DNA from: Onchocerca lupi
Taxonomy: Eukaryota; Nematoda; Chromadorea; Rhabditida; Onchocercidae
Direction: 5' to 3'
NCBI GenBank assembly: GCA_028564675.1
Contig: JAOVVO010000026.1
Coordinates: 1 to 64,000, forward strand
Length of the DNA stretch: 64,000 bases
In this document: positions 47,917-60,357 of the stretch, piece by piece
Position numbering within the stretch: position 1 is the first letter of the stretch
Layout of the letters: every line of letters begins with the position of its first letter
Notes under the pieces: model-generated
Told to the model about the DNA's origin: nothing
The model's input: only the letters and a program-made list of their open reading frames with translations
Database searches by the model: none
Program-made: the position numbers and the translations under genes

Positions 47917-50195
47917 TATTCTAAAATTGATTCACATTATTAAACGCAAAATAAAACTAGATCCTCAGCATAAAAGCTAAAATAAGCTAGAAATAAATGA
48001 GACAATGACGCACAATAATAGTGAGACTATTTCCAAAAGATAAGTGCTAAAAAGTTTTTAATAGATAAACATGTCCAATTTCTCAAGAAAAATAAGTGTA
48101 AGCTAAATCACTGTATCCGAATTTCTTAGCTGAGACAAAATCCAGATTTGATTTAGCTGGAGAGAAAAGATGATTCGCGATTTTTTTTTCTTTTCAAAAT
48201 CTTTCATAGATTTATTAACTTTTTATGAAAACCAGCTATTAAAATGGAATATATAGTATATGCTTGTTTCTAGATGTTTCTGGCACAGATTTGATTTAAC
48301 TGAAGAAAAAAGATGATTGATAATTTAAAAATACTATTTACACACAAAATGGCAGTCATTCTAACGAAAAAAGTAGATGCATATCAAGTCTATGAAAATC
48401 TACTTAAATTAGAGGCATCCAGAAGCAAGCATATACTGACACATCCCATTTCAATAGCTGCTTTTCATAAATAGTAAATAATTTTCAAACGATTCTAAAA
48501 AAAAAAAAAAAACAAAATTTGTTTCCCTTGAATCGTCACATATCACGCTATTGGATCAGATAAATTCAACGTAAGATGTGACGACTTAAGAAATATTAAA
48601 TGCTATATTCACCATAATACCTACTGTTAGCTGATTCATTTCAAGAAAAATTTTACATCACAGAGACGATTAAAACAATAAAACAAAATAGAGAAGTAAA
48701 AGTAAAGCAAAAACAAGAACAAAATTATTAAACTCAAGAAATTATGTGAAATCATTTAATCCGATATCAGATCATTTTGAGACAACTGGAAATAACTGAT
48801 GACAGAAAAAGAAAAAATAAAATAAGCCTATATTTCAACTGAATGATTTAACATTGATCACGACGTCTGTTTATGTCCTGAAAATTGCAAGGAATCGTTC
48901 TTAAGGATATATTTATACATATGATTCTCAACCTAAATGCAATTATAATAATAAAATAATTTTAAAATCTATTCTTTTACTTTATCACAAATTTAAGGAT
49001 ATGTAAAGAGAATTATTAATTTGTGTCGTATATTGTAATGATTTTCGAAAGAATCGGAAAGATCCAGTTTATGAACTTCTAAGTAAATTTCGAATTCTTT
49101 ATAAATTCTAAGCGAATTTCGAATCCATTTTCAATTGTATGACTGCCACCAATTAAAATGCGATGAAATCTGACAGGTTAGATATATACTGCTAACGAAG
49201 AATGGGAGAGTAGAGTTTTATGAGTGCTAGCTACGACATAAGGAATCAGAGTTAGGCAACCATTAACCATGGAATTTTAGACTTTCAGATATCTGCGTTT
49301 CGTTATAAAATATTTCAAGAAATGACTGATTCTTATAGAAAAAAGTATTATACGGAATATTCGAATTCGAAACTAGAATTAATCTTCTTGAAAATTCTCA
49401 ATAATTTTCTGCTAAAAATCAAATTCTACAACTACCAAAAATATGGAAAACAACGATATCGACGGAATTAGCAAGAAAGATACACCTTATTAACCATTTT
49501 CCAATATTGTAAAAAAATGAAGCATCGTTGTAATCATTAGCAGCTATTCAGCGATCTTTCTCACTTTGATAAAGTTTAAACTATCGAACTGATCAACGGT
49601 TCATGCGTTAAGCACAATGATATTGGTAACGGTGAGCGGAAATCACAGATAAATTCAGTCTTATGCGACTGTATGTTCAGATATAAATGTGGAAATATCA
49701 GGGTTTTAAAGATAACTAGTAACAATAAATATATCATGATAAGGGATTACTATTATCAATAAAGTGAAACAGTTTCATTCATTATCACAAAATGCAACAT
49801 AACCAATCTTTTCTTAAATGAAATCTATAAAACAATGAAATCAACAGATCGCAAAGACAAGATTTCCGAAAGAGATCGATGAAAGCCAAACAGTTCACAT
49901 ACTCTCATCTCCAGCTGGTAATCAATCTCAGAGGAATTAAATTTCACGCATTTAATCCACTATGAAAATTTTGGAGCCCACAGTCCTAGCAAGAAACTAT
50001 TGAAATTGTTAAGATCTAGTAGCAACGTGATTCTTGAACTTTTAGGTTTAGATTTCCAACTTTTTATTAACTGTTTAGTTTTTTCTAGACATATGCTAAT
50101 TTGATAAGAATAGATTGCTATGAAAAGGATATTTAGACATAGTTTTGTACATTGTATTATATGTACTAACTGGTAAGCGGTCGTAGTAAACGGAG
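47917..50195. other. Divergent intergenic region
   Basis: 2.3 kb between the start of PDCD10 (minus) and the start of the small membrane protein gene (plus). No ORF of note on either strand. It presumably contains promoters for both, but no motif can be singled out. Confidence 0.5.
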
Positions 50196-51155
50196 ATGTC
50201 GGTCCTTTTTCTATTGCTAGTTATGTGTATTATCGGTGCCGTAGGCTACTTTGTTGTAAAGGTTTGTTACGAACGATAAATGATTTAAAATCGATCTTTT
50301 AAGCTTGAACAGAGTAGTTGATCTTATAAGGAACTCAATCAATTTGATTTAGTTCCTGTATGTGATCAACTATCCTATCCGAGGTTAAAAGATTTTCAGT
50401 CTCGTAAATTCGATTATCCTCAATACTTCATTCATTAAAAAAAATCCATTACAATACTGCTATGAAAATAGTGGTGTCGTCTTTTTCAGAAAAGGAATGT
50501 TGCCAGTGCTGCAGCGGCAGCTGAAGTCCGTGTAAGCATTTTGCATTTTCATGAATCTTTTACATCTCTTTTTCAATTCTGATATCAAGTGGGCTTATAA
50601 GAATATCGCTCTAAACTTTTGTTTTCTTTATTAGATTTTATCAAATTCAATTCACTAAAATATGAAGTTATGATAAGAAATATTTAGGATGATGCGGTCG
50701 CTACCGCAAAACCTACGGATGCATCACCAGGAATTAATGCAAGTGTTTTAACATTATCTTTTGCTTTTCACATCTCTTTTGTTTCATTCTTAAAGCAGAA
50801 TTTTGCAAATTCCGAAGTCTTACCACGAAAAAATTTCCGGAACAAAGTATAAGATTAAGTGAGATTCCCAACTACATTTTGCTTATTTTTGCATGATCTC
50901 TCTGGAATGATTTTTTTGTTATTGAAATGGAGCGCAAAGCGAACGTAACTGTTTCATGTCATATCATTTCTGGAAGATGAATAGTTTCTTATTTTTAGAA
51001 TCAAGTATAATGATTTCCATCATTTAGATACTAAAAAAAGGAAATAGTTACAGATTGCTACGCCATCAACCGGGACGGATACACAAGGAATGGAAGGAAG
51101 TAAGAGTGGTTCCAAAAAAAAGAAAAAGAAAGGTAGTAAAAAGAAGAAACAATGA
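50196..51155 (+). CDS. Small membrane-anchored protein with lysine-rich tail
   Basis: Exons 50196-50261, 50490-50531, 50688-50738, optionally 50799-50846, and 51054-51155. All are in phase 0 and give about 102 residues (86 without the optional exon). The protein opens with a hydrophobic helix (MSVLFLLLVMCIIGAVGYFV), then KKRNVASAAAAAEVR, an acidic/Pro linker (DDAVATAKPTDASPGIN) and a basic tail (GSKSGSKKKKKKGSKKKKQ). The topology suggests a single-pass anchor with a cytosolic polybasic tail. Exon 3 must end at AAT|GCAAGT, a GC donor, because the nearby GT breaks the frame. AATAAA at 51211-51216, 56 bases after the stop, fits a short 3' UTR. No family was recognised. Confidence 0.65.
50739..50798 (+). 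other. GC-AG intron in the small membrane protein gene
   Basis: The donor AAT|GCAAGT keeps phase 0, while the alternative GCAA|GTGTTT would end in phase 1, which neither downstream exon accepts. The acceptor is TAAAGCAG for the optional exon, or GTTACAG at 51053 if that exon is skipped. Confidence 0.6.
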
Positions 51156-51722
51156 ACAAAAAATGACGGCCTTCTTGGAGGATTATTTGAACCTCTTTTC
51201 TCTCTTCGAGAATAAATCTTATAGCTTGCAACAACTAACGAATAATATCATATAATTTCTATACCTCTACCTTTTTCTTATTTTTCCTTCTCTTAATATC
51301 ACTGAAGTGAATCTTCTGTCTTCCGGCAGTTCCATAAATAAACTTTTCGCATGTGAATAAATCTTGCCATAAATAGTATTGAAACAAGCAGAAAAATCAG
51401 ATTTAAAATTGTATGGAAAAACAGGTCAACTTCCACTGTTCTAGGATTTTCTCCACTCAGTTTTCTTCCCATCCCATCTATTTTCTTATTATCTTCTGTC
51501 CATATCTGAACAATTTAAAGCTCTACAACCGAAGCACATTTTTCCCTGCACTTTTTGCATGTGATATCACTATCGCAAAATAGAGATTTATTCTCGAATT
51601 GACGATTCCGAAGCACTCTGCAAATTATTTGTTTGTAGTACGTTTGACAAAATATAGCATCTTTGAATAACTCATATCATACTGAATATATCCGAATGAT
51701 TTTTTGATTTTTATTTTTTAGA

Positions 51723-51804
51723 CTAGCTGGACCGGCTACGCGGAGCATAGCCGATCTAGCTATCAATAGGGCCGGCCACGCTTCGCGTGTCCGGCTCCAG
51801 CTAA
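51723..51804. mobile_element. Paired Helitron-type 3' terminal hairpins
   Basis: A GC-rich 80-bp patch in AT-rich DNA. On + a hairpin (CCGGCCACGC / GCGTGTCCGG, 51772-51794) is followed by CTCCAGCTAA, matching the Helitron 3' layout of hairpin, about 10 bases, CTRR. On - the other hairpin (CGGCTATGC...GCGTAGCCG) is followed by GTCCAGCTAG then T, the same layout. The patch therefore looks like two Helitron 3' ends back to back. Confidence 0.65.
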
Positions 51805-54800
51805 TCTATATAAATAAATTCTTTTTTTTTTTAAGCTCTAAAATTTATGATGCATTTAGTTTATGTGGTACTAAAGTTTTCAAACAAACTTTCTCAAACA
51901 ATGCAAATCTAAAAAATTAAACATTAACTAGAATATGCAAATATTAACAAAATTATGCATATTTATGATACACTTTGAATCCGCAATTTACTAGTGCAGG
52001 CTCTTTCAGTAAGAAAGAAGTAACTGCAACAAACAGAACGAATTTTATTATTAAATAGATGAGCGAAAAAAGACTTTTCTTTGGTTAAGTAAAAAGAATG
52101 ATTTCTTATTATTTCAAATGAAGAGAAAGATTTCTTATTATTACTTTATATAAGAAAAAACGCTATAAACAATTTATAGGTTCATGATTAAGAAAAAGTA
52201 TCTGTCGCGAAAGTCGCGAAAACTAAACTGAATTTTATACAAGTAAAAATAAGAATACTTTCTATTATTCATGATTCATTAATTATCTTATTTTTATATT
52301 TGTTTTAACTTTTCTATCTCAAATTACTTACACTATAAAAAAAAATTGTTCTATTTGGATAGTTATGTAAATTCCTTCAGATTAAAATCTTAAACATCTG
52401 TTTCATCTATATCTTGAACATCTGGTAAAATCATTTTTTAAAAGGTATCTCCTAGATAAAGGATTCATCTCATTATGCAAAAATTTTAACATTTTCTCAC
52501 ATTGAGAGATGAATCCGTTATCCAATTTGTAATCATTTAGCATGGATAATTATGCACATCTGTTTGCTAATTATAACAAAAAAATGCGTTTTCTCATGCA
52601 ACAATCTCCTATAAAGCTTGAGAAAGCTGTAATCCACTTTTTTGTATTCTGCTGTTTAATGAAACCACTCCCACTTCTTAACAATTGTAAGCTTGTATTT
52701 CGCTCACAAATTATTATTAATAAAATCATCTTGTTACCAGCTCGCCCAACACTTACAATCCTTCCTACCCATTACCGACAACAAAAAATTTCCTCGACAG
52801 TATCTGGCATTGAAACAAAAAGAAAAAAAGCGTTATGTTCATATTTTTTTTTCGGTAGAAAATATAAGCAATGCTTTTCTCCAAGTTCTCATTGACAATG
52901 AAAAAAGTCCTTATTGCAAAGCTTTGAAATTTAATGGAGAAACTTAACGCAGAAATCTTCCTGAAACCATGCTCTGAAATTTTTTACGACCATGGAGAGT
53001 CAGAAAGGAATGTGCGCCGCCAGAAAAATTAAACTAACTCAACTTGAAGAACCATCGGAGCCATTAAAAACTTTGCTTGCCAAATATATCGTTGAATCAA
53101 AGCGTTTCCTATCTAAAATCAGAACATACAACTCGTGCTTCCAAATGACGTTATTCGGCGCAGAAATCATAATAACATAATTTATGCCAACTTTCAAGTG
53201 AAAGGAAAATTTATCACAAAGCCAACTTCTGCTTCAAGCTGCAAATGGTCAGCATAAATTCCTACAAATGTATTTCATCGGTAATAGCAATGATGAATTA
53301 AATGTAAGCTGCGGAATTCATACCGACATAGAAAGATTCGTCTTTTCTCAATTGCAACAACTTCTCCACGAAAAAAAAAAAAAAAAAAAAAACAATCTAG
53401 AGCGTCTGTTCAAAACAGCAATTGACATAATGTCATCTGATACAGACGATTGTTATTCATGCTGGACAAAACGCTTGCTGGAGAAGACGTGCGAAGATTC
53501 AATGCTTTAACTAAAGACGAAGTGGTTATAATTGTTATAGTCGGCGATCAATTACAACCTGGAGATATTGTTACAATTATTAACAAAAATCGCAGAAACT
53601 CATCGATGATACGTTGCTTTGATTTTTTAGGATGGTCCGATGGATGTCACTTCAACTTTAAGATGATAAACCAATCAGGGTAATGAACTATAATTCATAC
53701 TGATTAATAATTCGGAAGAATGAAGACAATCACATTTTGAAGTGCCGTCAGTTGTTTCACCAATATATCATAGATGTATGCAAAAATCGAAACCGAATGT
53801 TTGATATTCATCCGTTTGAATCAGACCGTGTTAAGCTCTGAAGAATACATTCATTCGCGAAATGAAGTTGTAAATCACAGTAATACAACTAAAATTGGAA
53901 GACTAACGACTTAACCATTTTCATAGCAGGCATTCCACTTATTATGCATGAGTGTGCTCAAGAAGCAATTGCATATGTTCGCCATTACGGGCGACCTATT
54001 CATTACAATCACATGCAATCTAGCTAGGAATGATATGCGAATCTCTTACTTCCTAAGCAATCGCCGATGGATAGCATGATATCACAGCACGTATTTTCAG
54101 ACAGAAGCTGAAATGGCTGATGGATTTCATGGTAAAACATAAAGAATTTGGATCTGTGAACTGCTGGATGTACTCAGTTGAATGGCAAAGGAGAGGATTA
54201 CCACATGCACATACACTAATCTGGCTTCACGACAAAATCATTTCAAATGAAATCGACCATAAATATGCGCTGAAATACCGGATGCAGACATCGATAAGGA
54301 TTTGCATGAAGATGTGGCGAAAAATATGATGCATGGACCTTGCAGCACCCTGAATCCAAAATCACCATACATGATAGACTTAAATGCTCTAAGCGATATC
54401 CTCGATCGAATCCAAGCGATATCCTTAATATCCTCGATATCCTCGATTAATACCCAACACATTTACAGGAAAACATAGATATCCTTCATGCAGAAGAAGA
54501 TCAGCATTATATGGCGGTAAATTAGCAACCATGCACATGTCGAATGGTGACATCGAAGTAAATAACCGGTGGGTTGTTCCATATTCACCTTTGCTATTAA
54601 AAGTATACAAAGCGTACATAAACGTCGAATATTGCAATTCCGTTAAATCGATCAAATACATACGTAAATAAAGGCAGTGACATGGCAGTTTTTGGCGTAC
54701 AACGAGTAAAGAAGTAATAGGGATGCGGTATTACATACCGATGAAATCACATAATATTAGCCTGAAATAAGCACCAATGAAGCTGTATAGCGAATTTTCT

Positions 54801-56840
54801 CTTTACTCATACATGAACGAACTCCTGCTTTCACTTGGCAGTACATCTAAAAATGAACAACGCATTTATTTCACAGCTGCAAAAGTGCAACAAATAGCTT
54901 TGGATCCATCAGCTACAACATTAACTGCTTTCTTCACATTATGTCAAAATGACGCATTTGTGAAAACACTATTACATTCAGAAGTACCTACTTCGAATAT
55001 AATAGTGTATAACACATAGAATGAGAATAGAAAATCAGTTGAACGACGCAAAGGAGGAGAACCAATCGACGGACAACCAGACATATTCAAACAAACTACG
55101 ATAGGCATGTCACATCCAAATCAAATTCGTACACTGTTTGCAATCTTATTGTCCGCCTACTGTCCTTCATCTTAACAGAGTTATGGGATAAATATAAGTC
55201 GCATATGGCTGAAAATCGAATACTCAGCAGAAATTTACATATGAACATGGTTTCACAGCAGAAATCTACAACGAAGCATTGATAATGCTTGAAACTTGTG
55301 CTTTAAAATCACGAAGAAAGTTCTCAATCAGTTGGGAATGCCATTACCGAGTTGATTTGCTATTGTTTCTTTCGATGTAGAATTGCTCGCGAGCAAAATC
55401 ACAACACTGCTGATTTTTTGTCATATGTGCAATCAAATATTCCTAAGCTAACATTTGAGCATTTTGATCAAATAATGCAAGCTGTTAATAAGGGAGTTGG
55501 GGAAATCTTTTTTTTAGATGCGTCAGGAGGAACTGGTAAAACATTTCTAATTAGATTAATTCTGGCAGCAATTCGATCCCAAAATGACATAGCCTTAGAT
55601 CTTACATCGTCCGGAATAGCTGCAACATTGCTACCAAGTGAAAGAACTACTCATTCCGTTTTAAAATTGCCATTTAGCATGCAATTCATTGAAACCTCCA
55701 AATACAATATTTCCAAACATCAAGCATGGGAAAAGTATTGCAAAATTCAAACTTATTGTTTAGGATGGATGTACGATGATGCACAAAAATCTCGAGGCTC
55801 TTGATCGATCATTGCAAGATTTGCGTGGAAATATCAGACCATTTGGGAATGCATTAATATTGCTTGCAAAAGATTTCAGGCAAATATTATCTGCAATTCC
55901 TCAGTCGATACCAATGAACGAAATAAATGCTTGCCTGAAACACTCTACTTTTTGGCGAAACGTAAAAATGTTAGAATTAATTACAAATATCAATGTACAG
56001 CTGCAAAACAATCGATCAGCTGGAATATTCTCACATCAATTGCTGGAAATTGGTAACGGAAAGGTAGCGGCTGATCTGACCTCAGGACGAATTTCATCTC
56101 CTCATAACTTCTGCAATTTAGAAAGGCCAAAAGAAGAGTTGGTTGAAAAAGTATTTTCCGATATTCAAACTAATTGTAAGAATCACGATTGGCTAAGTGT
56201 ACGAGCTGTTCTTGCGGCAAGAACAAAGACGTCGACGAACTTAACAATATTATACAATCTAACATTCAAAGCGAGGTAGTCACTTATAAATCCTTCGACA
56301 TTGTTGTGAAAGCAGATGAAACGGTTAATTTTCCAACAGAATTCTTGAATTCACTCGATCTGCCAGGGATGCCACCGCGCATATTGCAGTTGAAAAATTG
56401 GCGTTGCGAAATATCAACCAGCCAAAACTTTGCAACAGCACGAGGCTTCCAATAAAAAAATTATTGAGCAAAGTTGTAGAAACAACAATCCTGACAGGAC
56501 CTTCCAAAGGTGAAAATATCCTTATTCCTCGCATTCCAATGATTCCAACGGATATGCCATTTCAGTTTAAGAGATTGCAATTCCCAATTCGATTGGCGTT
56601 TGCATTCACCATCAACAAAACTCAGAGTCAATCGTTAGAATTGTGCGGTTTAGATCTAGAGACCGATTGCTTTTTAACATGAAAAATTATATGCTGCTTG
56701 TTTTACAGTCATTAAACCAGACAATTTCTATATCTACACAGACAATGGAACGATAAGAAAATATAGTATACCCACAAGTATTGTGAAAACATTTTAGATG
56801 TAGGAGAAAGCTGAATTATCGTGGCGCTGCACCAAGCGAC
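51805..56840 (+). mobile_element. Degenerate Helitron, Rep and PIF1-like helicase remnants
   Basis: The 5' side starts TCTATATAAATAAATTC directly after CTAA, a typical Helitron 5' start. Coding remnants in order: N-terminal region at 52.5-53.7 kb (VVIIVIVGDQLQPGDIVTII, GWSDGCHFNFKMINQSG), Rep nuclease region at 54.1-54.4 kb (YSVEWQRRGLPHAHTLIWLH, MHGPCSTLNPKSPYM in pieces), and PIF1-type helicase at 55.4-56.7 kb with Walker A (DASGGTGKTFLIRL) and late motifs (MPFQFKRLQFPIRLAFAF, NKTQSQSLELCGLDLETD). Frames shift repeatedly (about 53.5, 55.8, 56.2, 56.4 kb), stops interrupt it, and the SHxQLYVA motif is lost. It is non-autonomous and old. The 3' end could not be located precisely. Confidence 0.85.
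55352..56682 (+). pseudogene. PIF1-like Helitron helicase pseudogene
   Basis: Four overlapping open segments (55352-55804, 55776-56279, 56189-56455, 56398-56682) together cover most of the helicase domain. Walker A GGTGKT is intact. The Walker B/DEC region appears as YDDAQKS, with the catalytic acidic pair blurred. The GRISSPHNFCNL and SVRAVLAA segments and the C-terminal NKTQSQSLE (normally NKAQGQ) are visible. At least three frame changes separate the segments, so no functional protein can be made. Confidence 0.85.
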
Positions 56841-57277
56841 GTCATTTGAAAGCACGAATTGTATTTTCTGATTTTAGATGGTAGACGCTCTAGTTCGGCG
56901 TTATATTTGGGCAAAGTTTTTAACTGGCTCTGCTGATTCTTTAAGTTGAGGTAGTTTAATTTTTCAGGCGGGTACCCTTATGAACAGACTGAATTCCTTA
57001 ACTCCGCCCTATACCATGTCTTCATGAACGGGAAGAATTTATTCACCACGTCAACTTTCTGCATTGACTGCGACTACTCCCTCCAATGTTTCAAATTCTT
57101 CACCGATTGATTTGAAATTTTTATACAACATTCATCATCTATAAAATTTAGGATCAACTTTTGCATTCAAATAAGCGCGTGTTTTCAAATAGATGAGGCG
57201 AGTAATTCAAGCTTTTTGTTTGTTTTTTGCTTTGTGAGTAATGTAATTCGTTTATTTCTTGATTTTAGGTAATATAG

Positions 57278-59057
57278 TTGGGTCGCACATGTCGAGATCA
57301 TGATAGCGTATTATGGAATATTTCATTTAAGCAATTTATTTCACAATACTCGTGGGTATACAATATTTTATATTTTCCGTGTAGATATAGAGATTATAAT
57401 ACGCAACATTATAATTGTCTATATGAGAAGCAATCGGTCTCTAGATCTAAGCCGCACAATTCCAAAAATTGATCCTGAGCTTTGTTGATGGTGAATACAA
57501 ACGCCATCATTCATTCATCATTCAATCGAATCGGTAATTGCAATCTCTTGAACTGAAATGGCATATCCATTGGAATCATAAGAATGCGAGGAATAAGGAT
57601 CTTCACTTTGAAAGGTTTTATCAAGAATGTTGCTTTATGATATTGCTCATCATTTTTTTTTTACTGCAACCCTCATGCCGTTGCACAGTTTTGGCTGATT
57701 GATATTTCGCAACATGATAATTGGCATGCCAATTCTCAATTACAGTGCGTGCGGTAGCATCTCTGGCAGATCGGGTGAATTCAGAAATTCTGCTGGAGAA
57801 CTAACAGCTTCATCTGCTTTCCTAATAGTGTCGACGGACTTGTATGTGACTAACTCGCTTTAAATGTTAGACTGAATACTATTGTGCAGTCTTCGAACGT
57901 CCTTATTCTTGTCCGCAAGAAAAGTTGTTTACTCAGTTCATCGTGATCCTTAAAATTGGTTCGAATATCGGGAAATACTTTTTCAACCAATTCTTCTTTT
58001 CATGTTACTAAATTACAGAAGTTATGAGGCAATGGAATTAGTCTTGAGTTCAGATCAATCGGCAGCTTCCCGTCCAAAATTTCCAGCAAACAATGTGAGA
58101 GAATCCCAGTTGATCAATCGTTTTAAAACTAGACACGCATATTGTAGTTAATTTTAACGTTTTGTTTGAGACGCTAGTCTATATCGAACGAAGCAGCAGC
58201 AGATCGATTTGGTGATAGCATTCTCAGTTGATTAAGAACTTTGTTCGCGATTTTTTAAGCACAAGTTTCAATCAGTATCAACGCTTCGTTACAGATTTCT
58301 GCTGTGAAATCCATGTTCATATTTGAGTTTCTGCTGAGTATTCGATGCAGAATATCTTCAGCCATATGCGATTTATATTTCTCCCATAATTCGTTGAAAT
58401 GAAGGAGAGCAGGTGGTCAATGTGATTGCAAACAGTGTACGAATTTGATTTGGATGTGACATGCCTGTCGTGATTTTTTGAATATGCCTCGTTGTCCGTC
58501 GTCTGGTTCTCCTCCTTTGCGTCGTTCAACTGATTTTCTATTCGCATTCCATGTGTTACACACTATTATATTCGGAAGTAGGTACATCTGAATGTAACAG
58601 TTTTTCACAAATGCGTCATTTTGACATAATGTGAAGAAAGCAGTTAATGTTATAGCTGATGGATCCATTTCGCATTTTTATGGTTGCTAATTTACCGCCG
58701 TCTTCTGCTGATCTTTTTTTGTATAAAAGATATCCATCGCTTCCTGTAACTGTGTTGGATATTAATGATCGAGGATATCTCTTGGAGCATTTCCCTCTAT
58801 CATGCATGGTAAATTTGGATTCAGTGTACTGCAAGATTCATGTTTCATGTTTTTCATCACAACTTCATACAAATCCTTATCGACGTCGACATCGAGTATT
58901 TCAGCTTACATTGCATGGTCGATTTCGTTTGAAGTGATTTCGTCGTAAAACCAGATTAATATCTGTGCATGTGGCAATCCTATCTTTTATCATTTCACTG
59001 AATGCATCAGCAGCGCATAGATCCAAATACTCCATGTTTTACTATGCAATCCATCAG
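57278..59057 (-). mobile_element. Second Helitron copy, inverted and shorter
   Basis: The reverse complement of this interval aligns with 54115-56810. For example, the minus-strand block LTAFFTLCQNDAFVKN near 58.6 kb matches 54.93 kb, and the MPFQFKRL block lies at about 57.56 kb. The arms therefore form a large imperfect inverted repeat around about 57.0-57.27 kb. The Walker A part (about 55.4-55.93 kb of the + copy) has no counterpart here. Each copy keeps codons that the other has lost, so they decayed independently or came from different insertions. Confidence 0.75.
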
Positions 59058-59091
59058 TACTTTCATATTACTTATTTAAAGAGCATATGCA

Positions 59092-59945
59092 GATTTTTTG
59101 TCGACTTTTTATCTTTTTATGGAATCTAATTTTCTTCCATTCATTTTTCTAGCTTTTTAATTATATTCCTTATTGTTTTATGCTTAATTTACTTAAGAAA
59201 AATGATTTACTGTGCATTTTGTAATTGATGAAACAATTATTTACTACTTTGGAACATTATTTATTGTTCCTAAATATTGTTCACTATTTCGAACAGTATT
59301 TTTATCTAACTTGTAATTTTTATCTATTACTTTCAGAAGTGTAATACTGGTAGAAGGAAAACTATTAATGATTGGAACGATGATAATATAAATTCGAGAT
59401 ATCTTTCAAAAAGAGGCTTGTTCTCTTTTTTACTTTTTGTTATGAATTCTTTCTTTTCTCTTATTATATATTTTTTAATTTTTTATGATATTCATTTTAA
59501 TAATTCATCAAAATTTTTTTTTGACTTTTTATTTTTTTTTGTTTTTAAGCTTTTTATGAAATCTGATTTTCTTTCATTTTTTTATTTAGCTTTTCACTTT
59601 AATTATACTTCTTTTTCTTCATGTTTAATTTACCTAGAAAAAAAATGATTTACTGTGTATTTTGTAATTGATTAAACAATTATTTGCTACTTTTGAACAT
59701 TATTTATTGTTCTTGAACAATGTTCACTATTTCGAATAGTATTTTTATCTAACTTGTAATTTTTATCTATTGCTTTCAGAAGTGTATTGCTCGAAGAACG
59801 AAAACTATTAATGGTCGGAACGATGATAATATAAATTCAAGATATCATTCAGAAAGAGGCTTATTCATTTTTTCACTTCCTGTTATGAATTTTTTTCTTT
59901 TATCTTATTATATATTTTTAAATTTTGTGATATGTATTTATCCAT
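59092..59945. repeat. Two-unit tandem duplication, about 430 bp each
   Basis: Unit 1 (59092 to about 59500) and unit 2 (59512 to about 59945) share long stretches, such as TACTGTGNATTTTGTAATTG and GAACGATGATAATATAAATT, at offsets of 420-443 bases with scattered substitutions and one indel of about 20 bases near the start. They are AT-rich with no coding potential. They could be remnants of a long tandem repeat or of element termini next to the Helitron copy. Confidence 0.8.
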
Positions 59946-59995
59946 CTTAAATTATTATTTATTATTAATTATTATTTAATTATTAATCATGAATT

Positions 59996-60190
59996 ATTAT
60001 TAAAGAAGGGGGGAGAGGGGGGGAGGGAAGAAGGAGAATGAGAAAAAAAGGAAGGCGGGTTATTATTATCATTATTATTATTGTTACTAGAGATGGGAGG
60101 AAGGAGGATAATAAGAGAAAAAAAGGAAGGCTTATTATTGTTAGAGAGATGAGAGGAGGGAGGAGAATGGGAGAGAAAAAGGAAGGCAGG
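59996..60190. repeat. Three-unit polypurine / TTA repeat block
   Basis: Three imperfect units (about 59996-60059, 60060-60130, 60131-60190), each a TTATTATT run followed by a G/A-only tract ending AAAAAGGAAGGC. The + strand is almost pure purine over long stretches, which favours triplex (H-DNA) structure. The ORFs on both strands here are repeat artefacts. Confidence 0.8.
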
Positions 60191-60357
60191 GTCAGTAAAC
60201 TCCGCCCTGTCACGTACTTTTCGTTGTGGTGCAGATAACATGTGGAAAAAAAGTTAAGTACGTCTATATAAGAGCACTCGCCTATTCGAATGTAAAGCTG
60301 TGTCAAAATTTGAAAAAAATCGGTGGAGAACTTGAGGAGTTCATTGCGAAGTAACAG
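60191..60357 (+). other. Element-like leader downstream of the repeats
   Basis: Contains AACTCCGCCCT, also present at 56999, and a stretch with GTCAAAATTTGAAAAAAATC followed by GGTGGAGAACTT, a phrase reminiscent of leaders in invertebrate transposons (recollection, not checked). It may be part of a further, unrecognised element. An open frame at 60414-60597 follows a TTCTGCAG but matches no family. Confidence 0.3.

Noticed and set aside
52542..53180. Overlapping ORFs as separate genes
   Set aside because: They lie in one degenerate Helitron N-terminal region with frameshifts, so they are not independent genes.
59983..60306. Long ORFs on both strands (59983-60306 minus, 60038-60238 plus)
   Set aside because: They only translate the polypurine/TTA repeat block.
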